From Ochotona curzoniae (Eukaryota > Chordata > Mammalia > Lagomorpha > Ochotonidae), in assembly GCF_017591425.1 (NCBI RefSeq), contig NW_024465885.1:40357001-40421000 (forward strand): a DNA stretch of 64,000 bases. Reading direction: 5' to 3'. Positions 55,330 to 64,000 of this stretch are shown here, in pieces (within the stretch, counting starts at the first letter, position 1; every line of letters begins with the position of its first letter). The position numbers and the translations under genes are program-made. Below the pieces are notes generated by a model. That model had not been told where the DNA came from, made no database searches, and saw only the letters and a list, made by a program, of their open reading frames with translations.

Positions 55330-57056
55330 AAAAAATAAAAACTAAGTTGGAGGAATCATAATTCCAGACATCAAGACAGACTGCAGAGCAGTATTCATTA
55401 AAACAGTCTGGGACTGGTACATAAAGAAAGAAGATCAATGGAACAGAATGGAGCCCACGTACGTACAGCCAACTAATCTTTGATAACAAAACTGACAATC
55501 TGTGATAGCAGCCCAAGTAGGTAGGAAGCAAGACCTCCCACCTGTCACCTTATATAAACACCAGCTCTAACTGGATCAACAGCCTAAATCTGCACCCAGA
55601 AACCACCCAACCGTTAGAGGCAAATATAGGAAGCTCTCTCCAAGATACAGGAATTTAAAAAGATATCTTAGAAAAGTCACTAAAAACATAGCTAGTGAAA
55701 GCCAAATTAAAAAATTGGGACTTCATCAAAGTAAAAAGCTTCTGTACAGCAAAGGAAATTATCAATAAAGTGAAGAAGTAGCCAATAGAATGGGAGAAAA
55801 CATTTGCATACAACACAACCTATAGGGGACAACTACTCAGGACTTAGGAATAACTTTAGAACCTCAAGAACAACAAAACAAATAACCCTATGAAGAAATG
55901 GGTTTCTTTTCAAAAGAATAAGTTCATATGGATGATACACAAATGATAAAATCTCAGATTCCCTAGCTGTCAGGGGAATACAAATGAAAACCACAGTGCA
56001 TTTCCACCGAACTCCCATGAGAATGGCATCCATTCTGAACTCTACTAATAACATCTGCTGGCATGGATGTGGGGAGAAAAGTACACTCCTTCATTATTGG
56101 TTGGAGAATAGGTTAGTACAATGACTATGGAATTCAGTATGGAGAGTGCTAAGAAAACTGAAAATTGATCTGCCACATACCAAGCTATCCTGCTTCTGGG
56201 AATATATCCAAAGGAAATGAAGTCTGCATATGAGAAAGGGATCTGTAATCCCATATATACAAAAGCACAATCTACGATAGCAAAGACATGGAAAAAATTC
56301 AGATGCCGGTCCAAAGAGGAGTGGTTAAAGAAACTGTGGTACATCTACTCCATGGAGTACTTACTATTCAGCCATTAAAAAGAATGAAATTATACCACTT
56401 GTAACTAGATGGTCCAAACTAGAGACCATTTTGTTCAATGAAATAAGTCCCAAAAGGACAAACATTAAATGTTTTCTCTGATATAAGGTAAACTTCATCT
56501 CAGGGGTTTTGACATTTTTGTTATTTTCATTTCTTCAAAATTTTTTCTTATTAATTTCTTCACTGACTTATAGGTCACACAGTAGCATTGTTTGCTTCAA
56601 GGCTTTTGATAATCTTTTTCATTTCTTAAGCAACATATTGGCCATTCAGTGGCATGTTATTTAACTTCATGTTGTTGTAAGTTTTCTATTTTCCTCCTGT
56701 TGTTTGTTTTGCTTTATGGCTTTTCATTTATGGGGATATCTAGTAAATACATAATAAGGACCATTATATGCAGATGTGAAAACACAATACAGTATGTATC
56801 TCTACTTTCAAATCAAAGATGGACTCCCAATGAAACTGTTAAATATATCTTGACAATAGGATGCTGGACTGTCTACCATTGTCCACACCTGGATACACTT
56901 AAATAGCAGAATGACTGACTTGGGACTGTTTAAGGAGGACTGTACTACTGTTACAATATGCGAGAAAACAACAGTGGGGCAGGGGATTTGGGTGGGGGGG
57001 GGAAGGGAAATACCAGAGCCTGTGGAAATGAATAATCAAATAATTAAAAAAAAAAG
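55330..57056 (+). mobile_element. L1 LINE 3' end: ORF2 C-terminal region, 3' UTR, A tail
   Basis: The ORF2 part (to about 56400) is recognised by 'gggactggtacataaagaaa', 'gatcaatggaacagaatgga', 'cttctgggaatatatccaaa' and 'ttcagccattaaaaagaatg', all typical of mammalian L1 ORF2 distal sequence. The 3' UTR follows with a G-rich tract at 56990-57004, and an A-rich end lies at 57047-57056. It is 5' truncated and its frames are broken by stops. No target duplication was recognised. Orientation is antisense to GRIK1. Confidence 0.92.
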
Positions 57057-57352
57057 TGGACAGGGAGATTATGACAACCATAGATGCCTGGCTCTCCACA
57101 AAATGTGTATGTTTTTATACTCTCATTAAGTTATTTCTCCTGATATTCACCTATAAATGTGGGCTACTAATGCCAACATACTTTCCTTGGAGACATTATT
57201 TATAAAGCAAAATGTATAATACAGACAAAGAGATGTAAACCAGCAGCTACTCCCCAGAATGAAGCTGGCATTATTGCCCTTCAGGGATGAAGACGTGTGC
57301 CTGGCTTTGTACCAGCTGCAGTACTGCCTGCTCACCTCAACCTTGTTCTTTT

Positions 57353-57718
57353 GGGGTATAGCTATATATTTTTTTTTTTAAAGATTTATTTTTATTATTT
57401 ATTTATTGGAAAGGCGGATATACAGAGAGGAGAGACAGAGAGGAAGATCTTCCGTCCGATGATTCACTCCCCAAGTGAGCGCAACGGGCAGATACTATGC
57501 CGATCCGAAGCCAGGAGCCTCTTCAGGGTCTCCCACGTGGGTGCAGGTTCCCAAAGCCTTGGGCTGTCCTCGACTGCTTTCCCAGGCCACAGGCAGGGAG
57601 CTGGAAGGGAAGCGGGGCTGCCGGGATTAGAACCGGCGCCCATATGGGATCCCGGGCGTGCTAGGCGAGGACCTTTAACCACTTGCGCCACCGCGCCGGG
57701 CCCGGGGTATAGCTATAT
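57353..57718 (-). mobile_element. Young lagomorph (pika-type) SINE, inverted, with 15 bp target duplication
   Basis: The SINE 57368-57703 is nearly consensus-like: 'ggaaaggcggatatacagag', 'tccgtccgatgattcactcc', 'gcgcccatatgggatcccgg' and the head end 'accacttgcgccaccgcgcc'. Perfect repeats GGGGTATAGCTATAT lie at 57353-57367 and 57704-57718. It is among the most recent insertions in the window. Confidence 0.97.
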
Positions 57719-57733
57719 TTTACTGAATGTGTC

Positions 57734-57850
57734 TGACTTTCAGTAGCTGTGTTTTTATTACGTGTGTAGCAGCATGTGGGCGAACTCTGTTTCATCATTT
57801 TTAAAGACAATTTTCTTTGGTTTCTTCACCAAAAATATTATAAATGATGT
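57734..57850. repeat. 117 bp direct duplication, copy 1
   Basis: The copy starts TGACTTTCAGTAGCTG and ends TATAAATGATGT. It is matched without gaps by 58386-58502 at a constant offset of 652 bases. Only four positions differ (57770, 57794, 57803 and 57837 approximately), and all four are transitions. It is not a SINE or L1 part that I recognise. Confidence 0.95.
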
Positions 57851-58163
57851 GATTACCTCAACATTCCCAAATGTTCTCCTTTCTCCTGGAGAGAGCTGCT
57901 GTTAAAAAAACAAAACAATGTACAGTGCTGTGAAATACATTTATGGATTAAGAAGTATATAGAATGTGAGATCTGATGAAAACATGTGAAAAGTGAGGAA
58001 TAGGACCAGACCAATACTTCACACAGGAATAGCCATTTTAAGGAAAAGCCACTTCTGCTTTCTCCTCCTCCTTTCTCCTCAGTTCACACAAAGATGAGAT
58101 GTGTATTCAAAGTAGATCACAATAAAGAGACGCAAACCAAGACCTAAATGATTCTACCCTCTC

Positions 58164-58385
58164 TATCTTTTATTAAGTTATTTATTTATTTATTTATTGA
58201 GAAGCAAAGAGAGAGAGAGATGAGGGAGATCTTTAATCCATTGGTAAATTCTCCAAACAGATGCAAAAGCCAGGCCTGACCATGGCTGAAGATGAGAAGG
58301 CAAACTCAATCAGAATCCCAAGTGGGTAACAATGACCTAAGTGCTTGAGTAATTACATTCTGCTTTCCAAGGTACTTTTCGTGCT
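58164..58385 (-). mobile_element. Lagomorph SINE, old, inverted, head missing
   Basis: 'ttatttatttatttatttat' is followed by 'tgagaagcaaagagagagag', 'attggtaaattctccaaaca', 'aagtgggtaacaatgaccta' and 'attctgctttccaaggta'. The copy stops just where the second copy of the 117 bp duplication begins, so its head may have been removed by that event. Confidence 0.75.
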
Positions 58386-58502
58386 TGACTTTCAGTAGCT
58401 GTGTTTTTATTACGTGTGTAGTAGCATGTGGGCGAACTCTGTTTCGTCATTTTTGAAGACAATTTTCTTTGGTTTCTTCACCAAAAATGTTATAAATGAT
58501 GT
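58386..58502. repeat. 117 bp direct duplication, copy 2
   Basis: This is about 97% identical to 57734-57850 and in the same orientation. It follows directly on a truncated SINE. The 535 bp between the two copies does not itself repeat. Confidence 0.95.
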
Positions 58503-59109
58503 CATTTCCTATGGTTCTGAATTGAGAGAAATACTGTAAACCGTTTGGGAGATTTTTCATGATGATGTGGACCAAATTAAGGACATAGAGATCACACACC
58601 ATTCCTTAGACAGGACATGACTGGGACAAACTCCCCTGTTTTTCTATCAGAACACAAGATTGATTCAAGGTCAACACGGCATCAGGGGTGCTTAACTCTG
58701 TCTGTGGACTGATGTCAACACAAGGAATGCTTTGGTTGCATTATCCAAATAAAAGATAAAAGTAGAGGATTTTTTCCAGTGACTGCTTGGTTTCCTATGG
58801 GGATCTTTATGCCATTTGAAGTTAAAAGATAAAATTACATTTCCTGTAAATATAAAAATTGAGATAAGCTCTGAAAATGAATCCTTTTTTTACTTAACAA
58901 ATGTGTTTACTTGGTCTTCATTTTTGAGAACCTTTATAGGTTCTTGATTTGGGTGAAAGAAAACAAATGCTAAAGGTTTCAGTTCTTTATTCTTTGTGTT
59001 CCTTTGGTTGAATGAAAGGTTCACACATAGTCTACCAGCATAGAATATAAAACACAAAAAGTGCTCATGCTAGCATAGTTTTGAAATTCCAAGCGATTGT
59101 TCTGTCCAT

Positions 59110-59475
59110 CATGTTATGGGCTACATTGTATACATCCCAAATTCATATGGCAAAGCCCCAGCTCCTGGTACCTAGTCATGCAAGTAGAAATTAGACATTT
59201 AAAAGGTATTTAGGTGTAAAGAAGGTGGTTATGTTGTGCTTTCATCCATCTTTACAGCAGCAGGTTTGGGCATGTAGAGATTTGGTACGGAGGCATGGAC
59301 AACAGAGGCTAGGGAACCACAGACACAATTAGAATGTGACTTATGTCGGGTAAGGAAAAGGTCACGGGATAAACCAAATGTGCAGACACGTTGGCTTTGG
59401 ACTCCATAACAAAGCCAACAAAGAAAATAAATGTCGGTGCTTGAAGCCATCCAGCCTTCCTATTTGGTAGCCCTA
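59110..59475 (+). mobile_element. MLT1 (ERVL-MaLR) LTR, ancient
   Basis: The start 'tgttatgggctacattgtat' followed by 'cccaaattcatatggcaaag' and the end 'aataaatgtcggtgcttgaa' followed by 'tatttggtagcccta' match both ends of MLT1-type LTRs as I know them. The middle is diverged. It is a eutherian-age element, antisense to GRIK1. Confidence 0.75.
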
Positions 59476-60179
59476 ACCGTTTAGTCAGAGATCTTGACGT
59501 TGAATATGACTTTATGACATAGGAATTTAAGACAAGCAAAGACGAATTTACTTGAAATCTCAGGTTAGGAAAATGTCTTATTAGCATGACACTGCTTCTG
59601 TCTCTATTGGATAGATTTATGTATCGGCAAGGTCAATATAGGACATAAGCCTGAATGGTTTGTGACCATGCAGCACAGGTAGAAGCCACAGGTGAACACA
59701 CACTATATTCAGAGCAGATTATCTTCCGTGGAGGATGGTGGGGGAGTTGAGGGGTGGGCCAATAAGATATTGTGCTTAAGCCACATAATTCCATCTAGAC
59801 TTACTGGAGTTGTTCGTAATTGTACATTCTACTGTGGGTCAGCAACATGATCACTTTAAGCAGAGTAGCTCTTAGAGGTGAAGAATAAATTCTGTATTCT
59901 TACAGTTTTATTTAATGTAACTCCAAGGCAATGTGATATGGATAGAATTATAACATTGTGAGATGAGATTCCACAGTCTATATAAAAAGGATTTGGCCTG
60001 ACCCCGGGTTTCTCTGGTTAAGACTTTATAGGTCCCAAGAGTACTTGAGAGCCTGCTTTGTAACCTGCTTTCCTAATACTTTTTTTGCAGAAATGGGAGA
60101 ACACCTAACTCAGAACAAGCCTGCCAGGCACTTGGGACTGTGCATGTGTCTCAAAGAGGGGGAGACAATTCTGTCGAGC

Positions 60180-60297
60180 TGCTTCAAAAAGTCCATGGAA
60201 AACAAAATTAAATGGATAATTTTATTTACTAAGGAAATTGAAATCTTTGTATAATTTTTAAATATCATGCAGCTCCATGAACGTTTTGAAGATCCTG
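60180..60297. mobile_element. Short mariner-type MITE with terminal inverted repeats
   Basis: The left end CTTCAAAAAGTCCATGGAA and the right end CTCCATGAACGTTTTGAAG are inverted repeats with about 15 of 19 positions matching. They enclose an 80 bp AT-rich body with no coding capacity. This fits a MADE-type non-autonomous derivative of an Hsmar2-like mariner. Confidence 0.65.
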
Positions 60298-61387
60298 GTG
60301 TTGTTGTCTCTTATTTACATCTCAATTTCTTCTAGGTGGGGCTTATGCTGGTGAATTAACAAAAAAGTATGAAAATTATCCAATTCCTCTCAAAATGTGT
60401 TTACCAGAAACAACACTTGAATTATGCTGTGGAAGCCATCTCATTTAATGATGAACGAATAACAAACAAACAGTGATAGTTAATCACACTGCTGTAAAAG
60501 ACATATACTTCTCTTGTTAAGGTGAAAAAATTCTAGCAGCAACATCAGAAACAGCCTTGACTATCACTCAGCATTTACGCAGGCTGTTTTGGTTTTTTAC
60601 TTAAACTCGTGGTTACAAAAGTTATGCCCTTGATTTTCTTGAGTCACTTTTTATTTCTTCATTTAGTGATTCACAACCTCATTTCTCATTTGTTATAAAA
60701 TATTCATTCTACTACCCCTTGCCAGGTATCAAGATACCACATTAGAAACTGAGAACGCGTCAAGGGGTATTAGAGAGAAAACAAGTTTTCAAAGCTTCCT
60801 CGAGCCACTTTCAGTGGTGGTAATGAACTAGCTGAGACTAGGGAATTTGTAAAGAAAAGATGTTTATTTTAGATCCCAGATATTGAGGCTGAGGAAATTA
60901 CTGATTAGGTAACCTCAGCTTAGGGGTGTCTTGTGTTACATTCAAGCTTGGAAGAAAAAAAAAAACAGATGAACAGCAAGTGAGTGAGGGGAAATGTTAC
61001 AACAACCTGCTCCACAGTAACTTGTCCAGTGCAGCAGTAGCAAGAAACTTCACCCACTCCTGATGCAGAGCCCCTGTGAACAGTCCACCTTCCATAGATG
61101 CCACTGCCTGGCACCACTGCCACAGGAGTCAAATTTAAACACAAGTTTTGTTGGAGACAGCTATATTATTCAAACTCTAGCAAGTAGCTTTATGCTATAA
61201 AGGGGGAAAAAAATCACACAAAGGTTGACGGTTATGGTTATGTCAGGGTGAGAGGATAGGGAAAAGCTTGCCCCATTTGGATAACTTTGATTTAAAAGTT
61301 AAGGGAAGTGAAGATATTAGGGATGGACCATGACTTCCCAAGGGAACAGAGTGTTGTAGTGTAGTGACTGCCTAAAATCATTGCCAT

Positions 61388-61706
61388 TTAAAATATTTAT
61401 TTATTTCTATTTGAAAGTCAGTTACAGAGAGAAAGAGAGAGCGATCTTTCAGCACTGGTTAAATTCCCAAATGGTCACATAATGGCTGGAGCTGAAAAGA
61501 TCCAAAACAAGGAGTCAGGAGCTTCTTCTGGATCTCCTATGTGAGTGCAGGGGCCCAAGCACTTGGGCCATGTTCCATCACTTTCCCAGAATCATTAGCA
61601 AGGTGCTGTATCAGAAATGGAGCATCCAGGACATGAACCTGTATTCATGTTTGATGTTGACACCACAGGAGATGGGTTTATGTGCTAATCCTCAGCTCCA
61701 GCCCCT
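61388..61706 (-). mobile_element. Lagomorph C-type SINE, full length, inverted
   Basis: 'atatttatttatttctattt', 'gaaagtcagttacagagaga', 'gagtcaggagcttcttctgg', 'gtgctgtatcagaaatggag' and the head end 'gctaatcctcagctccagcc' are in inverted order. Divergence is moderate. Confidence 0.9.
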
Positions 61707-61945
61707 GTCTACTGCTATTTTTGAGGAACAGTGAGAAATGGTTAGGTTGGGTGAAGTGGACTTGGACTGCTAGAAATGAGCTCAGAGAAATGCCAGGAGT
61801 ACACTGAAGCAGATCGCAGGCAGCCTTGAGGCTTTTTACTAAATTGTGAGTGTACTCCGGTCTAGACAGGAAGCCAGTGGTGGTCTTTCAGCCAGCGGAT
61901 GAATGATACGTTATTTTTTAAAGCAATAACACTGACTTCTATGTT

Positions 61946-62329
61946 AAGAGTGGATAGAAGGAGGGCCCGGCGTGAGCGCGATAGCGTAGTGATTAAAGTC
62001 CTCACCTTGCACGCGCCGGGATCTCATATGGGTGCCGATTCTAGTCCCAATGGGCCTACTTCCCATCCAGCTCCCTGCTTGTGGTCTGGGAATACAGTTG
62101 AGGATGGCCCAGAGCATTGGGACCCTGCACCTGCGTGGGAGACCCGGAAGGAAGTTCCTGGCTCCTGGCTTCAGATCAGCACAGCACCAGCAGTTGCTGT
62201 CACTTGAGGAGTGAATCATTGGATGGAAGATCTTCCTCTCTGTCTCTCCTCCTCTCTGTATATCTGACTTTCCAATAAAAATAAACAAATCTTAAAAAAA
62301 AAAAAAAGAAAAAAAGAGTGGATAGAAGG
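61946..62329 (+). mobile_element. Young lagomorph (pika-type) SINE with 16 bp target duplication and long A tail
   Basis: The SINE 61962-62313 shows the head 'tgattaaagtcctcaccttg', 'cacgcgccgggatctcatat', box-B-like 'gattctagtcc', 'ctgtctctcctcctctctgt' and a tail with a run of fourteen A. Perfect repeats AAGAGTGGATAGAAGG lie at 61946-61961 and 62314-62329. Tail length and perfect flanks point to a very recent insertion. Confidence 0.97.
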
Positions 62330-62699
62330 GAAGATGCGGAATGGGCAATTAAAATAAGATTTCCCCTGGTGGTTCTTGCAATAAAAGACAGCTCCAGTTA
62401 GAGACTGTTTCACCAGATCACAGATGATGGTGAATAGATTGGTGGTGTTGAGCCAGGGAAAGAATAAATTCTAGGTAAAATATGAGACTAGAGCCAGCAG
62501 AATTTTCTGATGAATCGTAAGTGAGAGAAAAATATGTAAATATGATATTTGAGCCTAACAGTGACTTTGACCAAGATGAACAAACAGAATAGAATGTATT
62601 TGATTTGGACATAGTTTGTGATGAATGTTGGAAACCCAAGTGGAGGTGTCATCTAGGAATCTGACACACAGATCTGTGTGAGGTCAAGTCTGGACACGG

Positions 62700-62920
62700 A
62701 CATAGGGGAGTCATTGTTACAAAAGGGATCTGCAAAGCTGTGATGCTGGGTGACTCAGCAGGATGATTGCATTGAAGGAGCGGGAGAAGCCGAGGAAGGG
62801 ATGGAGTCTCTAGAAGGAGGAAGAGGCAGGAGCCTGCCTTGCACATCAGCTCCTTGATTTTGAAATTCTCATCTTCTATTGTTTTAAGCCATGGCAGGTA
62901 CAGGTAACTGATATAATAAC
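62700..62920 (+). mobile_element. MaLR/MLT1-like LTR 3' fragment
   Basis: 'gtctctagaaggaggaagag' followed by 'gcctgccttgcacatcagct', 'ccttgattttgaaattctca' and 'tctattgttttaagccatgg' resembles the common MLT1 3' half. The 5' edge is uncertain. Confidence 0.5.
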
Positions 62921-64000
62921 TTGTTGGTCTGAAGCAAATTTTAATATTTAGTGCCTAATTACTGTATTTCTTTTTTATTTAAAAATATTATTTTATTCAG
63001 TATCTCAGGTAACAATGTGTAGTTACCTGACTTGATTTTTTAAAAAATCAGCCATAGCTGTACTTCATAACTTATTTGGTGCTTTCGTTTGTTACATTTT
63101 TCTATTGTGTTCTGAATATAACAGGGCAGAATATTATTGCCCATACCCTAGAAAGCGCAGTTCATTTCCTTAACTAGCTGTTTTATGCTCATTGTGACAA
63201 ATTACTAAGTCACTGAAGGAAAGAAGGAAGAGAAAAACCATTAGCTGTCAATCAGGAAATGGAAAGCTTCAAGTAGTACTGATTTCTGTGTTACATTCCT
63301 GTGGAATAATAACCATCCCAGAAACGATCAACAGAAACAAGATGGCAATTTGATCTATTCCTTCGCTGATAGCTGCTCCTTAAATACACATTGTATTGCC
63401 TGTTTTTATTGCCACCTCCATAATTCTGCTTTATTACATCATAAGTAATTTGCTAAAGGTCTGTATTTATTGCACCTTTAATTTCAAGGCTATGTATTTG
63501 AATCCTAAGTTCCCTTAGATCAATGCTCTTTTGCTCATTCATCTTTCTTCTTCCTGTTTTACTCCTGAGGAGAAAAGCACGTTCAGTACAGAATTCACTC
63601 TAGATGGATATGGATAGGAAGCACTTCTGGTACCACAGAGATGAATGGACAAGGGCTACCTAGATTTTTATCTGTCAGGACGCTCTGAAGAAGGACAGAG
63701 CTGATGGTATGGACAAGGGCAGCCTCCTTGTGTCAGCTATAACCTGCTACACGTGTCTTCAGATATTTGTGCATCTTGAAGATGGAGGAAAGTGCTTGAT
63801 GTCATCCTAAAGTTGGTTACCACATCTAAGCTCTCTCTGATTCTCATAGAGCTCTACATGGGTTAGGTAGAAATGGTCTTTGAGGAGGAAGTAAAACCTG
63901 CACAGAGCAATGAGTGCCTGATTGCCTTCTCAAGGTAACCAGTCAGAGAGAGGAGGCAGGCTATGGACAGCTTACCACTACGACTACATAGCTCTACTAA

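Larger units (their letters stand above)
50966..64000 (-). other. GRIK1: GRIK1 intron 1, 3' part (incomplete)
   Basis: This is the transcript sequence between exon 1 (not in the window) and exon 2. I found no signal-peptide exon, CpG island or promoter here. The stretch contains the solo LTR at 53445, L1 at 55330, a 117 bp duplication (57734, 58386), MLT1 LTRs (59110, 62700), SINEs and a mariner MITE (60180). I see nothing recognisable in 51000-52970, 53810-54300, 58510-59100, 60300-61380 (except an A-rich patch at 60956) and 62930-64000. Confidence 0.85.

Noticed and set aside
55330..57056. Active L1 or intact ORF2
   Set aside because: The copy is 5' truncated and all three forward frames are interrupted by stops.
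60910..61150. MaLR internal or LTR fragment suggested by 'gaaaagatgtttattttaga'
   Set aside because: The similarity is limited to a short A/T-rich stretch and is too weak to annotate.
1..64000. CRISPR array, toxin-antitoxin, phage or other microbial system
   Set aside because: Introns with GT-AG sites, mammalian SINE, L1 and LTR repeats and microsatellites make this vertebrate nuclear DNA. No regularly spaced repeats occur other than microsatellites.
1..64000. Rabbit as the source species
   Set aside because: The youngest SINEs have 'gcgcaagtggttaaggtcct' and 'cgccttgcacgc' heads, where rabbit C-repeats usually read 'ctcaataggctaatcctccg'. Pika fits better, but this is from memory and not settled.

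Overview
This is mammalian nuclear DNA, AT-rich and mostly intronic. It holds an internal section of GRIK1, the gene for the kainate-type ionotropic glutamate receptor subunit GluK1 (GluR5), read on the minus strand. Five coding exons are visible. In transcript order they are exon 2 (50965-50798), exon 3 (46898-46641), exon 4 (28670-28489), exon 5 (10905-10852) and exon 6 (7680-7507). Their lengths are 168, 258, 182, 54 and 174 bases. Every one is bounded by AG/GT, the phases join, and together they encode most of the extracellular amino-terminal domain. Exon 1 (signal peptide) lies beyond 64000. Exon 7 and the ligand-binding and channel exons lie beyond position 1. Exon numbers follow the usual GRIK numbering.

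The organism is a lagomorph, more likely a pika (Ochotona) than a rabbit. About thirty tRNA-derived SINEs of the lagomorph C-repeat type are present. The youngest have the head form 'ccgtggcgcaagtggttaag' and 'tcctcgccttgcacgc' and the tail 'ccaataaaaataaa', which I associate with pika. Three of them (1746-2051, 57368-57703, 61962-62313) still have perfect 15-16 bp target duplications. Lagomorph-type L1 pieces and two related solo LTRs agree with this.

Layout: 1-7506 is the 3' part of intron 6 (not complete in the window), with a nested mariner/SINE/SINE cluster. 7681-10851 is intron 5. 10906-28488 is intron 4, SINE-rich, with an MLT1-like LTR and a SINE-split tandem duplication. 28671-46640 is intron 3, with an L2 copy, an ERVL-like LTR, a gamma-type solo LTR, an L1 with a large internal deletion, and a 704 bp LTR-like insertion inside a SINE inside that L1. 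46899-50797 is intron 2, with a SINE inside a mariner relic. 50966-64000 is the 3' part of intron 1, with a second gamma-type solo LTR, an L1 3' end, a 117 bp direct duplication and an MLT1 LTR.

No second protein-coding gene, RNA gene, CRISPR array or bacterial-type system is supported. The points most worth a second look are three unusual residues in GRIK1 exon 6, the 704 bp LTR-like insertion with a 6 bp target duplication, the 117 bp duplication, the paired solo LTRs, and a palindrome-containing possible conserved element near 40330.
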